Shown piece after piece: positions 51,111 through 60,112 of a stretch of 64,000 bases of DNA. Position numbers and translations under genes: made by a program. How positions within the stretch are numbered: the first letter of the stretch is position 1; each line of letters starts with the position of its first letter. Source of the DNA: Diadema setosum. Its lineage: Eukaryota; Echinodermata; Echinoidea; Diadematoida; Diadematidae. A model generated the notes under the pieces. The model did no database searches, had not been told where the DNA came from, and worked only from the letters and a program-made list of their open reading frames with translations. The stretch lies in assembly GCA_033980235.1 (NCBI GenBank), contig CM067076.1, positions 35,336,209 to 35,400,208 of the forward strand, written 5' to 3'.

Positions 51111-51604
51111 GGCGTTTTCACATCAGCCCGATAAAAATCCAAGCTCAAAATAATTTTCCGCGATTGCGAATATAGAGCGCTATTTCATCTCTTATTCACA
51201 TCAGCCCGAAGAGGGGGTAGCCCGAATAGTTAAAAATTTTAAAATAGCTAATTCGACAGCTGAGTATGTGCAAACAGCATCAGTAATGTGTGTGCCCTCT
51301 CAAAAATTCCTCATGATTTGTGTGCAGTTTGCCTCGATCGTTCGGGTCACACACGATAGGCATGATGGGATTCATCGCGCTAATTTCTCGAGTCGTTTTC
51401 ACATTATCAAATAGCGCGCTACTATCCCGCTATTTCAGAAATTTCCCGAGTTGGAGTCGAGAAATTTTCTCGATCAGAGCGATACAATCAGTGCGCTAAT
51501 TTGTGTTCACATTATCCAATAGCGCGCTATTTCGCTATCGGAAAAATTTCCCAAGTCAGAAAATAGCGCGCTATTTCGAAACATCGGGCTGATGTGAAAA
51601 CGCC
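51111..51604. mobile_element. GGCGTTTTCACATCAGCCCGA MITE, long copy (494 bp)
   Basis: Left terminus GGCGTTTTCACATCAGCCCG and its complement at the right end are perfect inverted repeats. It sits inside a GCGGTCACACTGG...TTGGCAAAAG site, which reads as one terminus of the older MITE once this insert is removed. The interior repeats the palindromic word ATAGCGCGCTAT several times. A direct TGG on both sides may be the target duplication. Confidence 0.75.
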
Positions 51605-51648
51605 TATTGGCAAAAGATCGAGATTAAAGATCGCAATCTTAATCTTTA

Positions 51649-51756
51649 GGCGTTTTCACATCAGCCCGATAAAAATCCAAGCTCGAGATATTTTCCAATT
51701 TCCCAAGTCAGAAAATAGCGCGCTATTTCGAAACATCGGGCTGATGTGAAAACGCC
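51649..51756. mobile_element. GGCGTTTTCACATCAGCCCGA MITE, short copy (108 bp)
   Basis: Has the same termini as the 494-bp copy 45 bp to its left, and its interior matches the outer edges of that copy (ATAAAAATCCAAGCTC at left, AAATAGCGCGCTATTTCG at right). It is an internal-deletion derivative of the same family. Confidence 0.75.
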
Positions 51757-52929
51757 TTTTGCGATCTTTTGCTAGTCTGACCGCTCTAGACACCTGCGGC
51801 TGGTAAAACGTAGGCATTACGTTTCATCTAGTTGGGATTTAATTGTCACCGTGGGTCTGAACTAAAGCCCTGGAGTCATTGGAGGCCAATAGTCGGCATA
51901 AAAGAAAAAAAAAGGGAGGAATTATAGATGCTTCAACTATTCCCTCGTGATCGGACTTACAACAGACATTAAAAAGTGACTTGATTATTAAGTTACACAT
52001 CCATGTTTTCACCTATAGCTGGTTGTGATCACAACCTCAATAAATTTGCAAAATAAAAATATAAGTTTAGGCGATAGCTGCTCCCCGATCTCCTCTCTCA
52101 TTTATTGTCAATAAAAACAACGATTGTATTGTTTTTCCTTAGAAAAAGGCAATTAACTACGTCCTCTTCTTCCTCACCTATAGTCGCGATTGCTAGGTTC
52201 TACGACACGTTACACTCGATTAGTTGATTTGAAGAATGCCAGTTTGTTTTGTTTTGTTTTGTTTCAACAAAAAAGGGGTTAATACGTCTGTTTGATTTGA
52301 GAGGCGATAAAATTTGCACACACGGTTGTCACAAAATTAATAGGCCCTGATCGGTGTTTCTGAACTTGAAATGAGAATAATATATTTTGATTGATATGAT
52401 GGCTTCACAAATCGATGCCTTGGAGACTTACTCTATACTAGCTTATACTCCTCCCCCTCGATCTCTCCATTTGTCTATCTAGGGTATACTATCTTATATC
52501 TGTCTATAAATTTGTCTGTCTGTTTGCCAGTCTATCTCTCTAGCGCCTAACTTTGCCTTTGTTTGGGCTGTCACAGTCCGACGCTCTTAAAGTTTCTGTT
52601 TCTAAACTATAGAGCAGATTTGTCAAATGAGCGTTCTTTTCTTTTTTTTTCTTAAGATGTGTTTGACACGTCACGAGCCCCAGATCCGAGTCACGATTTG
52701 TTATAGCATGTTTCCCTTGAAAAAAGAGGGTTTATAGAAACATTCTCTCCTCTCTGAGTTTAGTGCCATTGGTCGATTTCATATCTTTGCTTAGAAGGTG
52801 TATCGTAACATTCAAGGACCTTGACTTTTCGCAACCAAACCGACGAAGGTGGTATTAAGACCGGGATGAGACCGCCTTTCAGTTTGTCAAATAAATCATC
52901 GCCAGAGCCACGTTTTCAAAAAAAAAAAA

Positions 52930-52972
52930 GGGGGGGGGCACTTCCGGGTGCAGTGAGCTAACAAGCCAAAAA
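52930..52972. mobile_element. Fragment related to the MITE at 11409
   Basis: GGGGGGGCACTTCCGGGTG followed by CAGTGAGCTAACAAGCC resembles the reverse complement of 11495-11545 (GTTAGCTCATGAAACCCGGAAGTGGGCCC). Poly-A and poly-G tracts surround it. Confidence 0.45.
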
Positions 52973-53628
52973 AAAAAAAAATAATAAATAAAAAAATAAA
53001 GAGGTCTTCAGCGCAACTTCTCGTACCACTTCCATGAACCAATATCAATGTCCCAGACCAATAAATAAATTAATTAATGAATAGATAAATGAATGAAAAA
53101 AACAAACAAAAAACACAGAAGCCGAATGAAAGAAAGAAATCGGCAGTTTCAGGTCTGCAAGTAAAATCACAGCTTGTCAAGAGCAGGAGCAAGTGCAGCT
53201 GAGCTGTATCCCCGTATGCGCTATGAATTTGGTACGTACAAAGCTGCTGGGCAAGAGAGACGAAATTCTATGGAATGCCATACAGTCATTCTACGATTAT
53301 TTTATTTTATTTGTTTGTTTAGTCATTTTATTCATTTCTTACTTTAGTGGTACATGTATGGGAAGGGTACCACCTATCGGCAGGGTACCTTGACATCGGC
53401 ACCCTGCGTATCATGGCTGTTTGCGTATAGAACAAAATGTACGCGTGGGATTAAGTGCCATTTGCTATGAAAACAATAAAAACGAAGAAACGAAATTTAC
53501 AAATCAAACTCACAAACAAACTAACAAACCATACTAAACACGTTTCAATTACACATCCGATCAGTATAACGACGCATGGCTGTGAAATTCACGTGTATTA
53601 CCTATGGAGGGAGGGGGTGCCGATCTTA

Positions 53629-53650
53629 AAAGGGACTGTACAGTATTAGT
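53629..53650 (+). mobile_element. Solo left terminus of AAGGGACTGTACAGT MITE family
   Basis: AAAAGGGACTGTACAGTATT at about 53630-53649 matches the left end of copy B at 58795, but no matching body or right end follows directly. It may be the left piece of a MITE broken by later insertions. Confidence 0.6.
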
Positions 53651-53821
53651 AAGGGTACTAGATCTCGCGCAGGGACGTAATGATCGCGCATAGCGTAACT
53701 GCGTATAGCAAGCATTAATACGCGTAAGACTAAGCGCAAAATTTGCCGATACGCCCATGGAATAAACATACCTGACAACCGCTAAAAATGAGAAGGAAGC
53801 AGGTAAGAAATTTAGATTTCA

Positions 53822-53887
53822 AACAAATTTTTCACTAAATTTCCAATTTTTTGGAACAAATTTTTCACTAAATTTCCAATTTTTTTA
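53822..53887. repeat. 33-bp tandem duplication
   Basis: AACAAATTTTTCACTAAATT with following TCCAATTTTTT occurs twice with a 33-bp period. Confidence 0.85.
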
Positions 53888-54296
53888 CGTTATAATTTAC
53901 CTACCTTAGCTTAAAATCTTTTTTTAAGGATGTTGTAGCCAAGACGTGTCGTCTCGCTTGTCTCGTTCGTATGATCGTAGCCGATAGAATTCGTATTTTG
54001 TTCGATCGATCGTTTATAATATTCTACGAAAGCCGAAGCACGTTCAGCCGCAGAGAGGGGCAGACACTTTCACGCATGAAACTACATAGGGCAGCTGCGC
54101 GATCTTTACATACCCCGAGAAGGTGAACGCATTAAAAAAAGTCCGACATACAAACGGCGACAGCGCACTACTCCGTCATCGTATCATCAGGAGATTCTGG
54201 GAGGTGATTTTTCTGCATTTTCGTGATATTCATTGAGAAATTCAGGTACGATTATAGCGTATATGGAATAACTTCTATTATAAGAGCATTTCAAAT

Positions 54297-54324
54297 TTTG
54301 AGTTTGAGTTTGAGTTTGAGTTTA
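54297..54324 (-). repeat. (CTCAAA)n LINE 3' tail
   Basis: Four to five hexamers (TTTGAG on the plus strand) at the 3' terminus of the minus-strand LINE. Confidence 0.85.
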
Positions 54325-54660
54325 TTTAACAACAACATATGTACAGGAAAGTTTGAATACATGTTTGTACATCAATATTAATACATGTACATAGCACATG
54401 TAATTGTCTAAATGATCTAAACAAAACATATTGAATATAATCTATAATATATAATTGATAAATGATTATGTAATCTAAAACTATTAATCTAAAAAAGAGC
54501 TACAATATGGCAATGTTGTACACAATGAGGTTGCTAAAAGAACCAAGAGGTAGCACAGGTGCTAGTAGGTGTTGGTCCTTTTAAACACGTATTACATAAT
54601 GAACTATTGAGATACATTTAAAACTACTGTTATAACATTATTGGTTTGTAGTACCATTGT

Positions 54661-56394
54661 CTATACAGATTTAATGTGTTTTGCTAAATTACTTCGGAAA
54701 TTTTTCCTGGTATTAATACTCCTTAACTTTTTTGGCAAAGCATTCCACAGTTTCACTCCTATATAAGAAAGTGAGAGTTGGCCATACATAGTTTTACTTT
54801 TTGGTAGATAAAGCAAGCCTTCTTTTTTACCCCTTGTTGAATAAGAATGTTGGATGTTTTGACAATATTCTACTAGATCATGTGGCATATTTCCCTTTGA
54901 TAAATCAAATATAAATGTACAGATGTAAAGTTTATGCAGTTCAAATACATCCATTACTCCCAGTTTTTGAAATAGGGGATCAGAAGGTGTTCTGAGTGGA
55001 CTGAAAGTGATAGCTCGCATGGCCATTTTCTGACTAAGACGAAGGCAGTTTAGATAAGATTTGCATGTACTCCCCCACACTTCAATTCCATATGTTATGT
55101 TGGACTGGATAAAGGATTTGTAAAGTAGAATAAGTGTATGTTGGGGGACACAGTGTCGTAATTTAAACAAGATACCAACCTTCCGTCTTACACATTTATT
55201 TACAGCTTGTATGTGACTTTTCCAAGTCAAATGACTATCAATGCATATTCCAACAAAATATGCCTCATTCACTCTACTAATGACATTATCTGATAGTTTC
55301 ATTGTTCCTTTTACAGTAACTTCCAATTTTCTACTTTTTATAATCATATAATTTGTCTTTTTCAAATTAATTGTTACTTTATTAGAATTGCACCAGTCTT
55401 GAATTTTCCCTAAATGCATATTAATAATCCCCATGTCAACTTCCCTCTGGCCAACATTGAATGTATGAAATATATTTGAATCGTCAGCAAATAGTCTAAA
55501 ATTAAAAAATGAAGTTGAGTTTGGTAGGTCGTTTATGTATATTAAGAAGAGCGTTGGCCCGAGAACTGATCCTTGTGGTACATCACACTTTAAGGTATTC
55601 GGACTACTGACTGTTTCCTTGTAACATATTACTTGTGATCGATTCGCAAGATAACTCCGAAACCATTGTAAAGGTTTGCCGCGAATGCCATAAAAACTCA
55701 ACTTGCTTAAGAGGATCTTGTGGTTTATTGTGTCGAAGGCCTTTTGGAAATCAATAAATACACCAATAGTGTGTTTACCTTTATCGATAGACGTTAGAAG
55801 TGAATTCACAAGGTTGATTACAGAGAGCTTAGTACTGTATTTTTTACGGAAACCGTATTGATGTTTGTATAAAATATTGTGTGCGTCCAAAAAATCCACC
55901 AACCGATTGTTGACAATTTTTTCAAAAATCTTAGCAATTACTGGCAATACTGAAATTGGCCTGTAATTGCCCGGTTCTTCCCTAGAACCTTTCTTGTAAA
56001 TTGGAGTAACTTTTGCAATTTTCAGAGCATCTGGGAAAACTCCATTTTCGAGTGACAAATTGAAGATATAAGCCAGTGGCTCAGAAATTAGATGCGCTGA
56101 GTCCTTGAGCAAACGTATTGGTATATTGTCAATACCATGTGCTTTCCTTTTATCCAATGCCTGGAAGTAATTGCAGATTTCCCCAGGTGTAACTGGTGCC
56201 CAAAATAATGATTTTTCATTTCTCAATGAGAGATATTCCATATGATTTCCACTCTCTGCTGGAATCACTTCTGCTAACTTTGGGCCAATGTTCACGAAAA
56301 AGTCATTGAAGGTCTCAGCTATATCTTTTTCTGTTGTGATAATCCTTTCTACTCCATCAGTATTTGTTACCAATTTATCCACTTCAGTATTCTT
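54661..56394 (-). pseudogene. LINE reverse transcriptase and C-terminal region (3' part of split ORF2)
   Basis: An open frame extends to 56493 in total, but its first ~32 codons come from the inserted element, so LINE coding begins near 56394. Numbered from 56493, the visible reverse-transcriptase motifs are: KVTPIYKKG and NYRPIS fingers near 161-180; palm motif FIDFQKAFDT near 246-255; PQGSVLGP near 306-313; and catalytic FADDSN near 335-340. The thumb and C-terminal section includes WGSTCKS and a terminal LWNALPKKLR motif common in ORF2 proteins of this group. The enzyme would copy LINE RNA onto nicked target DNA in the nucleus. The frame is intact to its stop, suggesting recent insertion, but it is cut from its endonuclease half by a transposon and so is not functional as it stands. 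Confidence 0.93.
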
Positions 56395-56398
56395 TTTA

Positions 56399-57536
56399 CA
56401 GGCGCGGTGGAGCACCCCAATTTGCATCTCATTATCGCCCCGTTCTATTTGAATTTCCAACGGGCATCCACGGCTGCCCGAAACTGTGTGCATGAAAAAG
56501 TCAAATCTTTACCTTCTCCTTGTGCCGCTATGCGTGCCGCTAGTAAACTCAAACTTCCCACACTATCTAAGTTTTTAAAAACCTTCCTTTTGATGAAAAA
56601 AATATGAAATTTGCTGCACTAGAACTTGAGATATTAAAGCGTTTTGAAAATCACCTCTCGCAAAACATGCTCTCTGTTTTTTTCCGACTGGACTATGGCC
56701 GGGCTCCAATGTGTCCGAAACTGGCAACATAAGTTCATCAGGCCTCAATCCACATATGGTGAAAGTTTTCGCTTTGTACCACCTGTACTTTTTGAGAAAT
56801 CAGCTTGTTTCTACAGGGTTTGGAATAGACAATTGTAGTCGGCGAAACAATTGAAAATGACGTCATTTCTTTTCCCGTAATATTGGGCATGAGTGGTACG
56901 TGAGATTCAGGATTTCGTGCTCATTGTTGGTTTGCATGTGACGCAGTCAATTTTGCTGAGTGTCGCACGGCGGTGATTGCTGAGCTGCTGCCGCGCACGC
57001 TGCATGCAGCAATGCGTTGTGTGTGCTGTGACATGCAACGCCACAGTGACGCGATTAATTATACATGGGACCGACCTGTACGCTTTGCGTTCGTGTCATT
57101 TTTGACATCACCTTCTGTTTTTTTCCGACACAACCATGGCCGGGAATATTATGGTATGAAATTTAAAATGCAAGCAGATAAATAAATTTCGGTGTATTTT
57201 GTTTGAATGGCGCTTTTGTTTCGCTATCACACTTCGTGAACTTTAGGATGATTTTCGAGGCATATTTTTGGTAATTTTGCTCGCCAGGTTTTCGCTAAAA
57301 TTTCACATTTTATCATTGTCAAATCCTTTAATATGTTATATGTGCATATTCGGACATGTTTTCAAATTCAAACTAACTCAATTTTAATCCGAAAATAGGT
57401 TTCCTGAAATTGTTATTAGCTTGAGAAGTTGTTTACTTTTTCTCAACTACGCGAGTACATGTTGTTTACTTTATGCAAATGAGGCTCGGCTGCCGATGGA
57501 TTTCTGCGAGATAATTGGGGTGCTCCACCGCGCCTG
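56399..57536. mobile_element. Non-autonomous TIR DNA transposon inserted in the LINE
   Basis: A 1138-bp insertion with perfect terminal inverted repeats starting CAGGCGCGGTGGAGCACCCC and extending about 4 more bases (AATT). It is flanked on both sides by TTTA (56395-56398 and 57537-57540), the likely 4-bp target duplication. The LINE reading frame is continuous across the site if the element and one TTTA are removed, which fixes the boundaries. Inside are two related stretches (about 56670-56703 and 57112-57145) sharing TTTTTTTCCGAC and ATGGCCGGG. No transposase-like ORF is visible, so movement would have depended on a relative elsewhere. I cannot assign a superfamily: CAG ends with a 4-bp duplication fit several. 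Confidence 0.85.
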
Positions 57537-57540
57537 TTTA

Positions 57541-58412
57541 CCTCTATTTCCACCATTCAGTAATTCATTGACGGTTTTCCAGGTTTTGCTAGTATCATTC
57601 TTATGCTCATGAAATAAATTACTGTAATACATTCTCTTTGCATTTTTCAAAACAGTTCCAAGAGTATTTCTGTATCTTTTATACTTTGCGGTAGGAATTC
57701 CTTCAAAGTTTACTGCCTTGCATGCCTTATATAACTTATGTTTTTTGTTGATAGATTTTAAGATTGCAGAAGTCACCCATGGTTTTCTAGGGGAGTTTCT
57801 CTTTTTGCCTATAAAAACATTTTGAATCGGCGCATGCTTGTCACATATGTCTTTCAGAAATTGATAAAATGTCAAGTAAGCAATGTTAACATCACTGCAT
57901 CTATAAACTTTACTCCATTCTACTTTGCCCAAATCCTCACAGAATGAAGCAGCATCATAGTTTCTATATGACCGTATAGTCTTTTTGGTTTGGCTTTTCT
58001 TGCTTTCACTGGACAAATGTTCAAAAACGACAAATACAAGAAAATGATCGCTCAAATCAGTTTCTATGATCCCTGAGTGCATTCTGAATTGAGAGATGTT
58101 GGTATATATGTGATCAATAAGAGTTGAGCTGTCCCTAGTCACTCTGGTGGGAGATGCGATTATTTGATGTAAACCTATGCTCTCCAGGGAGGTCAATAAT
58201 TCGACAGCTTTACCATCTAAACTTGTTGGTATTAAATTCACATTGAAGTCACCAACTAATATGACATTTGACTTGTCAACTGACAAATTATCAAGAACAC
58301 TCAACAAGCTATTCTGGAATTGGTCCAGATCTGTATTTGGTTTACGATAGATAATGCCCACTACAATTTTGCGCTCTATGTTAATTTCGTGCGCGATATC
58401 TAGACCCCTCAA
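57541..58412 (-). pseudogene. LINE AP-like endonuclease, N-terminally truncated (5' part of split ORF2)
   Basis: About 290 codons in the minus frame. Visible motifs of the exonuclease-endonuclease-phosphatase fold: VVGIIYRKPN near residue 17-26; VGDFNVN with catalytic D and N near 53-59; SLIDHIYTN near 97-105; and SDHFLVF near 121-127. A basic linker (KKRNSPRKPW, then KHKLYKACK) leads toward the reverse transcriptase. In this family about 100 residues normally precede the IYR motif, including the catalytic Asn and Glu. They are absent here because the element stops at a MITE junction near 58415. The frame stops being LINE at 57541, where the inserted element begins. If the insertion and one TTTA copy are taken out, this frame runs on in phase into the reverse-transcriptase frame ending at 54661. 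Confidence 0.9.
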
Positions 58413-58414
58413 CC

Positions 58415-58792
58415 ATACTGGTTGAGGTAGGGATTCATGTTTTGAACATTCTTAAGTGAGATAATGAAAAGCCTCTTATGAAATATGAAGGCTAGAGCAT
58501 GTAATTTCAAGAAGGATTCAACGTTTATTTGATGAAAATTGTTTTTCAAATGGCTGAGATATCCAAAAAAAAGTGCTAATAATAAAAGGCGACATGCCCC
58601 AACTTTATTAGTATCTCTTTGTTTCACCTTGTTCTTGGATATCTCAGCCATTTCAAAACCGATTTTCATCGAATAAACTTGTGATACCCCTTAGAACCGC
58701 ACGCTCTTTGACATCTCATAGAGTGGTTTCTGAATTTCTCACAAAACGTTAAAAGCTAAATCTTCACCTCGACTAGAACTGTACACACCCTT
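58415..58792. mobile_element. AAGGGACTGTACAGT-family MITE, copy A (left end missing)
   Basis: Closely matches copy B immediately to the right, from GTTGAGGTAGGGATTCATG (about 58421) to the right end at CACACCCTT before TA (58793-58794). The first ~20-25 bases, including the left terminal repeat, are absent, and the LINE endonuclease begins there. The interior holds an imperfect palindrome built on GGCTGAGATATCC and its complement. A minus-strand ORF crossing it (58409-58669) is fortuitous. Confidence 0.8.
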
Positions 58793-58794
58793 TA

Positions 58795-59178
58795 AAGGGA
58801 CTGTACAGTTAAGTTGAGGTAGGGATTCATGTTTTGAACATTCCTAAGTGAGATGATAAAATGCCTTTTATGAAATATGAAAGAGCATGTAATTTTAAGA
58901 AGGATTCAACGTTTATTTGATGAAAATTGGTTTTCAAATGGCTGAGATATCCAAAAAAGAGCTAATAATAAAAGGCGACATGCCCCAACTTTATTAGTAT
59001 CTCTTTGTTTCACCTTGTTTTTGGATATCTCAGCCATTCCAAAACCGATTTTCATCGAATAAACTTTTGATACCCCTTAGAACTGCATGCTCTTTGACAT
59101 CTCATAGAGTGGTTTCTGAATATCTCACAAAACGTTAAAAGCTAAATCTTCACCTCGACCAGAACTGTACACACCCTT
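58795..59178. mobile_element. AAGGGACTGTACAGT-family MITE, copy B (complete)
   Basis: A 384-bp element starting AAGGGACTGTACAGTT and ending AACTGTACACACCCTT, flanked by TA on each side (58793-58794 and 59179-59180). The left TA is also the right TA of copy A, so the two lie in exact tandem. TA duplication suggests a Tc1/mariner-type mobiliser (inference). Copies A and B differ by scattered substitutions and small indels. Confidence 0.85.
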
Positions 59179-60112
59179 TAAGCTGCGCGAAGAAAATGGA
59201 ACGCACGCACTAAAATTGCGCTATTTTAAAACGGAGATTCAGAATCAACGAGACGGTCGCGACATTCAAAACTACAGCATTTATGGCCAAGTGAATATGT
59301 GAGATAAGAATTAGGCGAATTTGTTTTATACTTTTGGAATAAACAAGCTATTGACAGATAGGGTGACGATAGGTGGTACCCAAAGAGGTTCTATATAGAA
59401 CCTCTTTGGTGGTACCCTCAATCATACCAGTATTCTGTTTTCATCGAAACACACGTCCGGGTCAACCAATCGACCTCTAATACTTCGTGCGCATTTCAGC
59501 TAGATTCTATAATGGTAAAAAACACGTTTATACCTGTCCATCTGGATCCTCCTTCAACAGTCGACTAGGGAGCCACTAGGGCTCACACCTGTAAATAAAA
59601 TGGAATGTCCCAGACCCCTTCACAAAATCGCAACCAAGATATCAAGATAAATGAAGAAAAAAATAATTAAAAATCAATAATGCAATATTGGCAAAAAAAG
59701 AAAGAAAAAAGAACTGAATAGCTGCAGATATTGAGCATAGATTCCTCTACAATACAAACTAACTGCATTTTGGTTGGAAGATGAAAGCTTAAAGATTTCT
59801 CATGGAATTTGAAGGGACTATAATGGGAGCATGTACAGAAAATAGGTGATTTTTTGAGTGAAAAGAACTCGTACAGAGTCGTAGTCTGCCTTTGCGGACC
59901 CTTGGACAGAGTTTGAGCTGAAGAACCCGCCTTGGAAATTTGATGGATGAAAGGGGATATCTCACTTATCCAGGTTAGTGAAGATGAAACACCTCATTTC
60001 TACCAGCTATTTTACAGATTTTTTTTTTATTTTTTTATTTTGAATTTTAACACACGTCTCTATGGGGAGAATTTACCCGTGTGAGCCCAGCCCAAAGAGG
60101 TTCTATGGCCTA
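59179..60112. other. Non-coding sequence between transposons
   Basis: Apart from the 30-bp palindrome, no coding signal. CCAAAGAGGTTCTAT recurs at 60092-60106, so 59395-60106 could itself be a TIR element starting TATAGAACCTCTTTGG; unproven. Confidence 0.45.
59380..59409. repeat. 30-bp perfect palindrome with flanking direct repeats
   Basis: Perfect palindrome with half-site CCAAAGAGGTTCTAT. TGGTAC lies immediately on each side (59374-59379 and 59410-59415), part of a slightly longer GGTGGTAC repeat. A lone half-site recurs at about 60092-60106, just left of the THAP-bearing element. It looks like another TIR-only insertion. Confidence 0.65.

Larger units (their letters stand above)
50471..51784. 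mobile_element. Nested MITE cluster (GCGGTCAGACTGGCAAA family)
   Basis: The cluster starts with GCGGTCAGACTGGCAAAGAT at 50471 and ends with the inverted form TTTTGCTAGTCTGACCGC at 51784. Further copies or halves of this terminus occur at about 50798, 51002, 51098 and 51605. Two internal stretches repeat (GTGATTGTGACGTAACAATG near 50655 and 50873; ACCGCCCGCAAACAG near 50711 and 50928), so at least two copies of one MITE are fused or nested. A second family (51111-51604 and 51649-51756) has inserted into it. Many GATCGAGAAGTTT-type motifs repeat in both orientations. No coding sequence. Confidence 0.75.
51785..54296. other. Repeat-rich non-coding sequence
   Basis: Holds A/G homopolymers, short AATA-type patches (52967-53100), the solo MITE end and the 33-bp duplication. 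GGGTACCACCTATCGGCAGG near 53366 is a further local low-copy feature. Confidence 0.5.
54297..58415 (-). mobile_element. CR1/jockey-like non-LTR retrotransposon (LINE), 5'-truncated and interrupted
   Basis: Minus-strand LINE. It runs from a truncated endonuclease domain (about 58412 down to 57541), through a foreign insertion (56399-57536), to reverse transcriptase and a C-terminal region ending at 54661. A 3' untranslated region of about 365 bp follows and ends in a short (CTCAAA)n array, seen as TTTGAG repeats at 54297-54324 on the plus strand. Short tandem repeats at the 3' end are typical of CR1-like elements, which supports this boundary. The 5' end meets a truncated MITE at about 58415, so the N-terminal part of the endonuclease and any upstream ORF are missing. 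Clade (CR1, Crack, Daphne or jockey group) is inferred from the motif style only. The copy cannot be autonomous. Confidence 0.9.

Noticed and set aside
50537..51175. Several 60-120-codon frames in the nested cluster
   Set aside because: They fall inside MITE repeats and shift between copies.
58409..58669. 86-codon minus-strand frame next to the endonuclease
   Set aside because: Lies in MITE copy A and reads through its palindrome; not LINE coding sequence.
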